From Galbibacter pacificus (GTDB taxonomy: Bacteria > Bacteroidota > Bacteroidia > Flavobacteriales > Flavobacteriaceae), in NCBI RefSeq assembly GCF_029603155.1, contig NZ_JAPMUA010000003.1:310001-374000 (forward strand): a DNA stretch of 64,000 bases, read 5' to 3'. The translations under genes and the position numbers were made by a program. Positions within the stretch are counted from its first letter, which is position 1. Every line of letters starts with the position of its first letter. Under the pieces are notes generated by a model. It did not search any database. It saw nothing but the letters and a program-made list of their open reading frames with translations, and was not told the origin of the DNA. Positions 43,679 to 52,049 of the stretch are shown piece by piece.

Positions 43679-44326
43679 ATGAACAGAAGAAAAGCACTTA
43701 GAAATATTGGTTTGACTACCGGATTTGTTGTAGCATCGCCTACCCTTTTAAGCATGTTGCAAAGCTGTACTGCCGATAAGGCCACATGGGTTCCGGAGTT
43801 TTTTACAGCCGAAGAAGGGATAGCCCTTACCAATATAGTAGATGTAATTATTCCAAAAACAGACACTCCCTCTGCATCAGAAGTAAACGTACCTCAATTT
43901 ATAGACAAGTACGTTAAAGAAGTAGAGTTTGATGAAGATCAAGCACGGTATCGTAAAAAAATGGCCGGGTTGGTAAATCAATTAAAGGCTAAATACAACG
44001 AAGACTTAAGCGAGATTACTCCAGAGCAATACGAAGAAATTGTGTCGGAAAACCTAAAGGCATCCGAAGACAAGAAGAAAGACCTGAACGACCGTATTAG
44101 TATTGAAGGGAACGAAGTGGAAATTGGAACCACAGAAAATAAAGTAGAAGACAACGAAGCATTGGCCTTTGGTATGATTAACGATTTACGTTGGTCTACT
44201 ATCAATGCTTATAAAAATAGCCAGAAAATAGGAGAAGAAGTATTGGCTTACGATCCTATTCCGGGAGTTTACACTGGGTGCATGCCTTTGGAAGAAGCAA
44301 CCGGAGGAAAGGCTTGGTCTTTGTAG
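43679..44326 (+). CDS. Gluconate 2-dehydrogenase subunit 3-like small subunit
   Basis: 215 residues. N-terminal MNRRKALRNIGLTTGFVVASPTLLSMLQSC: twin-arginine signal with a Cys at about residue 30 that could be lipidated. The body is the DUF (gluconate_2-dh3) fold with DVIIPKTDTPSASEVNVPQFIDKYV, the family hallmark, and a highly acidic central helix. Partner of the GMC large subunit, 12 nt upstream; carries the complex out by Tat and stabilises it. Confidence 0.93.
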   Translation: MNRRKALRNIGLTTGFVVASPTLLSMLQSCTADKATWVPEFFTAEEGIALTNIVDVIIPKTDTPSASEVNVPQFIDKYVKEVEFDEDQARYRKKMAGLVNQLKAKYNEDLSEITPEQYEEIVSENLKASEDKKKDLNDRISIEGNEVEIGTTENKVEDNEALAFGMINDLRWSTINAYKNSQKIGEEVLAYDPIPGVYTGCMPLEEATGGKAWSL

Positions 44327-44357
44327 ACGACTAAAAGTTTACTTAAATTTTGCGTTT

Positions 44358-44416
44358 AAAAACCTCTTCTTTTAACTCGGGATTAGTTCCCGTTTACAAA
44401 GGAAGAGGTTTTTGTG
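44358..44416 (+). terminator. Terminator of the GMC operon, with a nested hairpin
   Basis: AAAAACCTCTTC (44358-44369) pairs with GAAGAGGTTTTT (44403-44414), and the intervening T/A runs extend the stem. Inside the loop CGGGA-TTAGT-TCCCG forms a second small hairpin. A T run follows. Confidence 0.8.
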
Positions 44417-44485
44417 TTTAATAAATAATGTTTTTGCATTATATTATTCCTTATATATTTAAGCGTTAATCCATGATCAGCATAA

Positions 44486-44523
44486 AAAAGGGATAGACTT
44501 TTTATTAAAAAGTTTATCCCTTG
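44486..44523 (-). terminator. Terminator of the glycosyltransferase gene
   Basis: On the minus strand AAGGGATAAACTTTTT pairs with AAAAAGTCTATCCCTT (one G-T pair) around a 4-nt loop, followed by a T run. It lies about 60 nt after the stop of the family 2 glycosyltransferase. Confidence 0.8.
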
Positions 44524-44584
44524 AATATATATAGGTTGATATGCCGATATGTTATCCGCTAGAACCGTTTTTATTTTCAGTTCG

Positions 44585-46024
44585 CTAAGATGCGGCTACC
44601 AATTGTTGTTTCTTTAGTTGCCCTTTGGTCAAATCTCTCGTTAACCAACCACTTTTTCCAGCAGTAGCAATGGCATAAGGAGTAATCCAGAATAGGGTAA
44701 AGGCATAGAAAACACTGTACGGATATGCCCAAAAAGACTCGGACATGCTATGCTTTTTGGCATAAAAGAAGGCGTGCATACTGGAAAATATCATGATACC
44801 TACCAACGTAGAGCTAAGGAACAATAACGGATGTGTGCTTACAAAAAATATCATCAATAATATTGCAGGATAGGCCATAATCATTTTCAACCACTGGTTC
44901 ATTAGCAATATCCTGGTCCCGCTTTTTGCACCTTCCCTAAAGTTTCCAAAAGCAAACCTGCTCATGGCAATATTCTCGCGTACATTACTTCTTTCCCATC
45001 TGATAAACATTTTGTACAAGTTCTTATATTTCTCGGGAATGTTAGTATATACGTATGCTTTACGCTGAAATAATACTTTATATCCTTGTTTTAAAATCAT
45101 GTTGGTCATGGCCCGGTCTTCTCCAATCTTGGAAACCTCGCCCATAAAAGTCTGGTTAATCCAGTCATTCAGGCAATTAAAAACAGCTTCTCTTCTGTAG
45201 GCCGACAAAGCACCTGGCGTACACAATACTGAGCCCAATCTACTTTGTGCAGAACGAATAAACTCAAAACTAAAGGCAAAGTTTACATTAAGCATACGTG
45301 GTATCAAGGCTTTATCCCTGTTTAATACGCGTACGTTTCCGGCAACAGCACCACATTCTTGGTTTACCACAAATGGACTGGCCATTATCCGTAAGGTGTC
45401 TTTTAAAACAATAGAATCACTGTCTACGGTAATAAAAATGTCTCCAGTACCTATTTTAAATCCACGGTGCAGCGCATGTCTTTTTCCCATGTTTTTGGGT
45501 TGCTGGTAAATAGCAACGCGGTCGCCCAATTCATCTTTTGCTTTTTTCATCCATTCCCAAGTATTGTCCTGGCTTCCATCGTCAATAGAAATGAGTTGCA
45601 ATTTGTGTTCTGGATAATCGCTTTCTGCCAAACTTATCAATGTTTTATATACCAATTGCCCTTCATTATATGCAGGTACAATAACTGTACACAAGGGTAA
45701 TTCGGCATCAGAAACAGATTTAATGGATCTATAGCGCAGATATAACGTTAAAATATAGATTAAGAAACTAATTTTAATGGCAAGCAGGGAAATCCCCATT
45801 ATAATTAATGCCATCCCCCATCCGGTGGCCATTCTCTCTAAATGAACGGCTTCAAAATAAGGTTGTAAAAAGTAGAATAAGGAAGCACCGCCCACCAACA
45901 GAATGAATGTTCCTGCCAATATGAAAGATGGAGATGCGCTCGAAATAAATTTTTCTATGCGGTTAAAGTATTCGTTGATACTTGTTGTTTTTGGGGATTC
46001 TGATATTATCGTTGTTTGCTTCAT
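44585..46024 (-). CDS. Membrane glycosyltransferase, family 2 (processive, chitin/hyaluronan-synthase-like)
   Basis: 479 residues. Two N-terminal helices (about 33-55 and 68-92), a GT-A domain with CTVIVPAYNEG, ISIDDGSQDNTWE, FITVDSDS (D-x-D, metal/UDP), GEDRAMTN (acceptor ED) and the RW of the Q-x-x-R-W motif as FIRWERSNV, then three more helices. This is the layout of processive beta-glycosyltransferases (NodC, chitin and hyaluronan synthase). UDP-GlcNAc is a plausible donor. Stands alone on the minus strand with its own terminator. The polymer made is not known. Confidence 0.88.
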   Translation of the reverse strand: MKQTTIISESPKTTSINEYFNRIEKFISSASPSFILAGTFILLVGGASLFYFLQPYFEAVHLERMATGWGMALIIMGISLLAIKISFLIYILTLYLRYRSIKSVSDAELPLCTVIVPAYNEGQLVYKTLISLAESDYPEHKLQLISIDDGSQDNTWEWMKKAKDELGDRVAIYQQPKNMGKRHALHRGFKIGTGDIFITVDSDSIVLKDTLRIMASPFVVNQECGAVAGNVRVLNRDKALIPRMLNVNFAFSFEFIRSAQSRLGSVLCTPGALSAYRREAVFNCLNDWINQTFMGEVSKIGEDRAMTNMILKQGYKVLFQRKAYVYTNIPEKYKNLYKMFIRWERSNVRENIAMSRFAFGNFREGAKSGTRILLMNQWLKMIMAYPAILLMIFFVSTHPLLFLSSTLVGIMIFSSMHAFFYAKKHSMSESFWAYPYSVFYAFTLFWITPYAIATAGKSGWLTRDLTKGQLKKQQLVAAS

Positions 46025-46391
46025 GTTGTTTACTTATATTCATCAAGGATAAGTCAACATTGATACCAATTTGAATATCCTTGAAAAACAAGCGTTTACA
46101 ATGCTTAGCTGATTTTTGAAGTGTGTAAATTTTACCCAATTGTATACAATTTGTCCTTTTTTATACACATTTTTTGGTTGCGCTGGAAAGGCACAAAAAT
46201 TTTCATTTTCGCCAAATGATACTTTATGGGATTGTACAAATCGTGTTGAATAAGAGAACAAATTTTTCCGCTCGGGATTTATTTTTTTGAGATAACTTAT
46301 TCCCTGTACCATTGGTTTCTAACTTTCTTATTTCATTCAATAAGCGTACTTTTGCGGTCTCTTATACCATTTTTGAAAAAAGAAGATAGTG
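46025..46391. other. 367-nt gap between the glycosyltransferase and leuS
   Basis: Holds a -7 box for leuS (TACTTTTG at 46347-46354), 38 nt before its ATG. A minus-strand open frame of 89 codons (46043-46312) has no recognisable family or signal and is not called. Nothing else is evident. Confidence 0.6.
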
Positions 46392-49307
46392 ATGAAGTAC
46401 AATTTCAATGAAATTGAAGCCAAATGGCAAAAATATTGGGCGGACAACCAAACGTTTAAAGCTGAAAACAATTCGGCTAAGCCCAAGTTTTATGTATTAG
46501 ATATGTTTCCGTATCCATCGGGTGCGGGACTGCACGTGGGTCACCCGCTTGGGTATATCGCCAGCGATATTTATGCCCGATACAAACGCCACAAAGGCTT
46601 TAATGTACTTCACCCAATGGGGTACGATAGTTTTGGGTTGCCTGCCGAGCAATATGCCATACAAACTGGGCAGCATCCGGCGGTAACTACCGAAACCAAT
46701 ATTGCCCGTTACCGTGAACAGTTGGATAAAATAGGGTTTTCGTTCGATTGGAGCCGCGAGGTACGTACCTCGAATCCTGAATATTATAAATGGACGCAGT
46801 GGATTTTTATTCAGCTTTTTAATTCTTGGTACAATAACGTTAATGATAAGGCCGAAGATATTTCAACCTTGATAAAAAAGTTTGAGGCCGAAGGGAATGC
46901 TTCCGTAAACGCAGTGTGTGATGATAATGTACGTGTTTTTACTGCTGAAGCGTGGAACGGTTTCACTTCCGAAGAGCAACAAAAAATACTGCTTCAGTAT
47001 AGGCTTACGTATTTAGCTGAAACAGAGGTGAACTGGTGCCCTGCCTTGGGAACCGTTTTGGCAAACGATGAAATTGTAAACGGAGTTTCAGAACGTGGCG
47101 GTCATCCGGTGGTACGAAAAAAAATGAAGCAATGGAGCATGCGTATTTCTGCCTATGCCGAGCGTTTGCTACAAGGATTGGAAAAAGTAGATTGGCCGGA
47201 GCCGTTAAAAGAAATTCAACGTAATTGGATAGGGAAATCAGTAGGAGCAGTTGTAAAATTTAAAGTTCAAGGTTTAAAGTTCTCAAACATTGAACATGAA
47301 GTTTTGAATGCAGAAAATGACATTGAAGTCTTCACGACCCGTCCCGATACTATTTTCGGGGTTTCATTTATGACGTTGGCTCCCGAACACGAGCTGGTTG
47401 AGAAAATTACCACGCCCGAACAAAAGGCTGAAGTTGAAGCATACATTGAAGCAACTGCCAAGCGTAGCGAGCGCGAACGCATGGCCGATGTAAAAACCAT
47501 AAGTGGCGTGTTTACCGGCGCTTATGCGGAGCATCCGTTTACCAAAAAGCCAGTTCCTATTTGGATTGGTGATTATGTATTGGCGGGCTACGGAACTGGC
47601 GCCGTAATGGCGGTACCCTGTGGTGACCAGCGCGATTACGATTTTGCAAAGCACTTTGGGATAGAAATCCCCAATATTTTTGAAGGGGTTGATATTAGCC
47701 AAGAAGCTTTTGCCGATAAAGAAAATACCGTAATTTCCAACAGTGACTTTTTAAACGGCTTGGGTTATAAAGAAGCTGCCAAAATAACCATTGCAGAACT
47801 GGAGAAAATAGGACAAGGCGAAGGAAAGGTAAATTACCGCCTACGTGATGCCGTTTTTTCCCGTCAGCGTTATTGGGGGGAACCGTTTCCTGTCTATTAC
47901 GTAAACGGACTCCCACAGATGATTGATAAAAAGCATTTACCCATTGAATTGCCGGAAGTGGAGAAATACCTTCCCACAGAAACCGGTGAACCACCTTTGG
48001 GAAATGCTACCGACTGGGCGTGGGATACAGTCAACAATAAAGTTGTTTCTAACGACCTTTGTTATGCTGAGCCTGTCGAAGCATCACATAATGGCATTTA
48101 TCCCTTGGAACTCAACACCATGCCAGGCTGGGCTGGAAGTTCATGGTATTTTAACCGCTATATGGATGCCGGAAACATCGGAGAATTTGCCTCGCAAGAT
48201 GCTTTAAATTATTGGCGGGATGTAGATTTATATATTGGCGGAAGCGAACACGCCACTGGGCATTTATTATACGCCCGTTTTTGGCAAAAGTTTCTGTTCG
48301 ACCAAGGATTGCTTCCGGTAGACGAATTTGCCAAAAAACTCATCAACCAAGGAATGATTCTTGGAGAGAGCGCTTTTGTGTATAGAATTGAAGGAGAAAA
48401 TACATTTATTTCTAAAAATTTGAAAGAGGGTAAATCTGTTACTCCAATCCACACAGATGTCTCTTTCGTAAATACATCCGACGAATTAGATATTGAAGCA
48501 TTTAAAAATTGGCGCCCCGAGTTTAAAGAAGCCGAGTTTGTTTTGAATAATGGAGAAATATATAACGCAAACTCCTTCCCTTCGGGGAGGCCGGGAGGGG
48601 CTTATTTGGTTGGTCGCGAAGTCGAAAAAATGTCAAAATCCAAATACAATGTGGTTAACCCCGATGATATTTGCGAAAATTACGGCGCCGATACCTTGCG
48701 GATGTACGAAATGTTCCTAGGCCCATTGGAGCAGGCAAAACCATGGAGTACGGCGGGAATTACCGGCGTACATGGATTCTTGAAAAAATTATGGAAACTT
48801 TATTTTGATGACAACGGACTAAAAGTAACCGATGACGAACCTACAAAGGAGAACTTAAAGAGTTTGCACAAGACCATTAAAAAAGTAGAAGAAGATATAG
48901 AGAATTTTTCGTTCAACACATCGGTTTCTACATTTATGATTTGTGTGAATGAGTTAACGGCCCAAAAATGTACAAGTAAAAAAATTTTAGAACCGTTGGC
49001 TGTATTAATTTCGCCTTATGCACCACACATTGCAGAAGAACTGTGGCATAAATTGGGTAACGAAGAATCGGTTGCAACTGCTTCTTTTCCTGTGTTTAAT
49101 GAGAAATATTTAGTAGAAAGCAATAAAACCTACCCGATTTCCTTCAACGGGAAAATGCGTTTTACACTCGATTTGCCATTGGACATGACCAAAGACGAAA
49201 TTGAAAAAACAGTAATGGCGCACGAAAAAACGCAGGCACAGCTAGAAGGAAGAACGCCTAAGAAAATTATTGTTGTTCCTGGAAAAATCGTAAATATAGT
49301 TGGATAA
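46392..49307 (+). CDS. leuS: Leucyl-tRNA synthetase with three repeat-like insertions
   Basis: 971 residues from the ATG at 46392 (a GTG directly before it is in frame). Class I synthetase: HVGHPLG (HIGH) near residue 50, editing (CP1) domain with FTTRPDTIFGV, KMSKS at 746-750 (EKMSKSKYNVV) and the anticodon domain. Three segments break otherwise conserved flavobacterial LeuS sequence and are built from repeat-like DNA: residues ~293-310 (47268-47321), ~557-566 (48059-48086, encoding CYAEPVEASH) and ~727-737 (48570-48602, encoding NSFPSGRPGGA). Each keeps the frame. Core motifs are intact, so the enzyme should work. Bacterial LeuS is usually about 860-950 residues. Confidence 0.95.
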   Translation: MKYNFNEIEAKWQKYWADNQTFKAENNSAKPKFYVLDMFPYPSGAGLHVGHPLGYIASDIYARYKRHKGFNVLHPMGYDSFGLPAEQYAIQTGQHPAVTTETNIARYREQLDKIGFSFDWSREVRTSNPEYYKWTQWIFIQLFNSWYNNVNDKAEDISTLIKKFEAEGNASVNAVCDDNVRVFTAEAWNGFTSEEQQKILLQYRLTYLAETEVNWCPALGTVLANDEIVNGVSERGGHPVVRKKMKQWSMRISAYAERLLQGLEKVDWPEPLKEIQRNWIGKSVGAVVKFKVQGLKFSNIEHEVLNAENDIEVFTTRPDTIFGVSFMTLAPEHELVEKITTPEQKAEVEAYIEATAKRSERERMADVKTISGVFTGAYAEHPFTKKPVPIWIGDYVLAGYGTGAVMAVPCGDQRDYDFAKHFGIEIPNIFEGVDISQEAFADKENTVISNSDFLNGLGYKEAAKITIAELEKIGQGEGKVNYRLRDAVFSRQRYWGEPFPVYYVNGLPQMIDKKHLPIELPEVEKYLPTETGEPPLGNATDWAWDTVNNKVVSNDLCYAEPVEASHNGIYPLELNTMPGWAGSSWYFNRYMDAGNIGEFASQDALNYWRDVDLYIGGSEHATGHLLYARFWQKFLFDQGLLPVDEFAKKLINQGMILGESAFVYRIEGENTFISKNLKEGKSVTPIHTDVSFVNTSDELDIEAFKNWRPEFKEAEFVLNNGEIYNANSFPSGRPGGAYLVGREVEKMSKSKYNVVNPDDICENYGADTLRMYEMFLGPLEQAKPWSTAGITGVHGFLKKLWKLYFDDNGLKVTDDEPTKENLKSLHKTIKKVEEDIENFSFNTSVSTFMICVNELTAQKCTSKKILEPLAVLISPYAPHIAEELWHKLGNEESVATASFPVFNEKYLVESNKTYPISFNGKMRFTLDLPLDMTKDEIEKTVMAHEKTQAQLEGRTPKKIIVVPGKIVNIVG
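47265..47321 (+). repeat. Third repeat-like insertion in leuS (GTTCAAGGTTTAAAGTT type)
   Basis: GTTCAAGGTTTAAAGTT and, further on, ATTGAACATGAAG are variations on a GTTCAA/TTGAAC theme of the type seen in dispersed flavobacterial repeats. It adds about 15 residues (QGLKFSNIEHEVLNA) between VKFKV and IEVFTTRPDT in the editing domain, where most homologues are shorter. Confidence 0.4.
48059..48086 (+). repeat. Interspersed repeat-like sequence inside leuS (GCTGAGCCTGTCGAAG family)
   Basis: The core GCTGAGCCTGTCGAAGCA belongs to a dispersed short sequence (GCTTCGACAGGCTCAGC on the other strand) that I recognise from intergenic repeats of many Bacteroidota genomes. It is translated as CYAEPVEAS within leuS between SNDL and PLELNTMPG. 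Confidence 0.6.
48570..48602 (+). repeat. Palindromic repeat-like sequence inside leuS (CCCTTCGGG family)
   Basis: G/C-rich CCTTCCCTTCGGGGAGG core, a stem closed by a TTCG tetraloop, followed by CCGGGAGGGGCTT. This is like a palindromic repeat common between genes of Bacteroidota. Its composition is strikingly unlike the flanking AT-rich leuS. It is translated as NSFPSGRPGGA just before the KMSKS loop. Confidence 0.6.
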
Positions 49308-49341
49308 ATACCATTCTTTTATCGCAACTTATACCACCAAT

Positions 49342-49371
49342 AAAAACCTTGATTCTAAGTCAAGGTTTTTT
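49342..49371 (+). terminator. Terminator of leuS
   Basis: AAAAACCTTGA (49342-49352) pairs with TCAAGGTTTTT (49360-49370) around a 7-nt loop, followed by T. Confidence 0.85.
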
Positions 49372-49434
49372 GTTTTATATATCATGACCCTTAAAAAAAT
49401 ATAATTTCTAAAAAATATATCATATTTTTATAAC

Positions 49435-49459
49435 ATACCCCTACAATATATAGGGGTAT
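49435..49459. promoter_or_regulatory. Perfect inverted repeat upstream of ald
   Basis: ATACCCCTA-CAATATA-TAGGGGTAT, 9-bp arms and a 7-nt spacer, 110 nt before the ald start, without a T run of terminator quality. It may be an operator; the Lrp/AsnC gene 1 kb away is a candidate binder. Confidence 0.4.
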
Positions 49460-49568
49460 TTAATTAAAGAACCACACATTTTATCGACATCCCCCTGTTT
49501 TTTATCAACTTTATTTGAATTTAATCACTAGAAACCTGAAATTGCATTAAATCTTAAAAATAGAAGCA

Positions 49569-50669
49569 ATGAAAATTGGGGTTCCAAAAGAAATTAAAAA
49601 CAATGAAAATAGAGTGGGAATGACTCCTGCCGGGGTTTTCGAACTTGTAAAAAACGGGCATACGGTGTATGTGCAATCTACAGCGGGAGAAGGAAGTGGT
49701 TTTTTTGATGATGATTATCTTCAAGTGGGTGCCATTATCCTTGATACAATTGAAGGTGTTTATTTAAAAAGCGATATGATTGTAAAGGTTAAAGAACCCG
49801 TTGATCAAGAATACAATCTTATACAGGAGAATCAACTTGTTTTTACTTATTTTCATTTTGCTTCTAGTGAAACCTTAACAAAGGCAATGATAACAAGTAA
49901 AGCTATATGTATTGCCTATGAAACGGTAGAGGATGCAGATGGTACCTTGCCATTGCTAACGCCTATGTCTGAAGTTGCCGGAAGGATGGCCATTCAACAG
50001 GGGGCAAAATATTTGGAAAAACCCATCAAAGGGCGCGGTGTTTTATTGGGCGGAGTCCCTGGGGTACCACCGGGCCGTGTTCTTATTTTGGGCGCTGGTA
50101 CTGTTGGAATTCAAGCGGCAAAAATGGCTGCCGGATTGGGCGCCCATGTTACCATTTTGGATATTAATATGAAACGTTTGCGCCATGTCAACGATATTAT
50201 GCCAAGCCATGTGGTTACCGAGTTCTCTAATGAATACAACATCAGAAGACATATAAAGACCCACGATCTTATTGTTGGGGGCGTATTAATTCCGGGGGCC
50301 AAGGCACCAAGTTTAATAACCCGAGATATGCTCAAGGAAATGCATCCGGGAACCGTAATTGTAGATGTGGCGGTAGACCAAGGAGGCTGTATAGAAACCA
50401 CCAAAGCTACTACGCACGAAAATCCGACCTACATTATCGATGATGTGGTGCACTATTGTGTAGCCAATATGCCCGGTGCCGTGCCTTATACTTCTACGGT
50501 AGCGCTAACCAATGTTACACTCCCGTATGTATTAAAATTGGCCAATATGGGCTGGGAAAAAGCATGTCAAACCGATAAATCTTTACAAAAAGGACTCAAT
50601 ATAGTTAAAGGAACCATAGTTTATGAAGGCATTGCAGAGGCTTTCGGGTGGGAAGTCAGTTGTTCATAA
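49569..50669 (+). CDS. ald: Alanine dehydrogenase
   Basis: 366 residues, standard length. NAD-dependent interconversion of alanine with pyruvate and ammonia. MKIGVPKEIKNNENRVGMTPAG at the start holds the substrate Arg, VKVKEP the catalytic Lys region, FTYFHFAS the His, and VLILGAGTVGIQAAKMAAGLGAHV is the NAD loop. Stands alone between terminators. A palindrome lies 110 nt upstream, and an Lrp/AsnC regulator gene lies beyond the next gene, which is suggestive because Lrp-type proteins often control ald. Confidence 0.96.
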   Translation: MKIGVPKEIKNNENRVGMTPAGVFELVKNGHTVYVQSTAGEGSGFFDDDYLQVGAIILDTIEGVYLKSDMIVKVKEPVDQEYNLIQENQLVFTYFHFASSETLTKAMITSKAICIAYETVEDADGTLPLLTPMSEVAGRMAIQQGAKYLEKPIKGRGVLLGGVPGVPPGRVLILGAGTVGIQAAKMAAGLGAHVTILDINMKRLRHVNDIMPSHVVTEFSNEYNIRRHIKTHDLIVGGVLIPGAKAPSLITRDMLKEMHPGTVIVDVAVDQGGCIETTKATTHENPTYIIDDVVHYCVANMPGAVPYTSTVALTNVTLPYVLKLANMGWEKACQTDKSLQKGLNIVKGTIVYEGIAEAFGWEVSCS

Positions 50670-50699
50670 TCAAGTGAACTGCCTTTACGGCAGAAGAAT

Positions 50700-50728
50700 A
50701 AAACCTCGCTGAATTTGGCGGGGTTTTT
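50700..50728 (+). terminator. Terminator of ald
   Basis: AAAACCTCGC pairs with GCGGGGTTTT (one T-G pair) around TGAATTTG, followed by a T run. Confidence 0.8.
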
Positions 50729-50768
50729 GTATTTTTAGTTGTAAATTTAAGAATAAAAAATAATTGAT

Positions 50769-51461
50769 ATGGGAATAGGATATTGGATTATCATCGGGGG
50801 AATCGGGCTTATCAGTATGCTGGTAAGTTCACGGCTTAAAAGTAAGTTTAAGCATTATTCCAAAGTACATTTAAGAAACGGGATGAGCGGAGCGGAAATT
50901 GCCAGAAAAATGCTTCAGGACAATGGAATTTATGATGTTGAGGTAATTTCTACGCCCGGGATGTTAACAGACCATTACAATCCTGCAAAAAAAACGGTAA
51001 ATTTAAGCGAAGGGGTTTACAATCAAAGAAACGCGGCCGCAGCCGCAGTGGCGTCACACGAGTGCGGGCATGCGGTTCAACATGCAAAGGGGTACGAATG
51101 GTTACAAATGCGCTCTAAATTGGTGCCCGTTGTAAGTGTAGCTTCGGGAATGTCTGTCTGGGTTATTTTTGGCGGCTTGGTGCTTGGTGCCACAACTGCT
51201 TTTGGATATACCGTTGCGGTAATAGGCCTTATTATGTTTGCCTTGGGGACACTATTTAGCTTTATTACCCTTCCGGTAGAATACGATGCCAGTAACCGCG
51301 CCTTGGCTTGGCTGAAAAATAAAAACATGGTTACACCTGAAGAATACAAAGGGGCCGAAGATTCCTTAAAATGGGCCGCAAGAACGTATGTGGTAGCTGC
51401 AATTGGCTCTTTGGCAACGCTCTTGTACTTTGCCTTGCAGGTTTTTGGAAGCAGGGATTAG
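50769..51461 (+). CDS. Membrane zinc metallopeptidase (YugP-like)
   Basis: 230 residues. N-terminal transmembrane helix (GYWIIIGGIGLISMLVSSRL), zinc site HECGHAVQH near residue 98 (H-E-x-x-H), third ligand region EYDASNRALAWL, and two further helices (about 120-165) plus one at the C-terminus. Family PF04298-type peptidases are membrane-bound and of unknown substrate. Independent of its neighbours, with ald ending about 100 nt before it. Confidence 0.9.
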   Translation: MGIGYWIIIGGIGLISMLVSSRLKSKFKHYSKVHLRNGMSGAEIARKMLQDNGIYDVEVISTPGMLTDHYNPAKKTVNLSEGVYNQRNAAAAAVASHECGHAVQHAKGYEWLQMRSKLVPVVSVASGMSVWVIFGGLVLGATTAFGYTVAVIGLIMFALGTLFSFITLPVEYDASNRALAWLKNKNMVTPEEYKGAEDSLKWAARTYVVAAIGSLATLLYFALQVFGSRD

Positions 51462-51516
51462 AAAATTAGGAAAATTATATATGGAAAGCCTTCATTTTAT
51501 AGATTTGAAGGCTTTT

Positions 51517-51987
51517 TTATACACTTATCTGCCGGTCTATTTGTTGATTTAAGGAAATAAAGGTTTCCGTTCTGGAAACACCTTCAATAGATTGTATTTT
51601 ATGGTTAAGTACGTTCATTAAATGCTCATTATCCTTACAGAGTATTTTAATGAGAATGGACCAATTTCCGGTGGTATAATGACATTCCAACACTTCTGGT
51701 ATTTCACGTAATTGTTTCACTGCCTCTGGGTTTCTCATGGCTTTGTCTAGATAGATGCCAATAAACGCCATGGTATGATAACCTAAAACTCTTGGGTTGA
51801 TTACAAATTTTGACCCCGAAATGAGCCCGGAACTTTCCAGCTTTCTTAAACGTTGATGAATGGCCGCACCCGAAATACCGATTTTTCTTGCTATTTCGAG
51901 AATAGGCTTCCTTGCATCTTCCATCAATGCTCTTAAAATCTCTTTGTCTATTCCGTCTATTTCTATTTTTTCATTAGAAAACTTCAT
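51517..51987 (-). CDS. Lrp/AsnC-family transcriptional regulator
   Basis: 156 residues. N-terminal helix-turn-helix (GIDKEILRALMEDARKPI, IARKIGISGAAIHQRLRKLESSG) and the C-terminal RAM ligand domain with RNPEAVKQLREIPEVLECHYTTGNWSILIKI. Octameric or dimeric regulator sensing amino acids. It lies 0.85 kb from ald on the opposite strand and converges with the zinc peptidase. Control of ald by alanine is plausible but inferred. Confidence 0.93.
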   Translation of the reverse strand: MKFSNEKIEIDGIDKEILRALMEDARKPILEIARKIGISGAAIHQRLRKLESSGLISGSKFVINPRVLGYHTMAFIGIYLDKAMRNPEAVKQLREIPEVLECHYTTGNWSILIKILCKDNEHLMNVLNHKIQSIEGVSRTETFISLNQQIDRQISV

Positions 51988-52049
51988 TTTCAGCCTTATT
52001 GATTGTAAGCAAAGATACCAATATTGACTGTAAATATGTAAGCCAATGG

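Noticed and set aside
46043..46312. 89-codon minus-strand open frame between the glycosyltransferase and leuS
   Set aside because: No signal peptide, no family resemblance, Lys/Phe/Asn-rich as expected from random AT-rich DNA, and no promoter or spacing that supports it.
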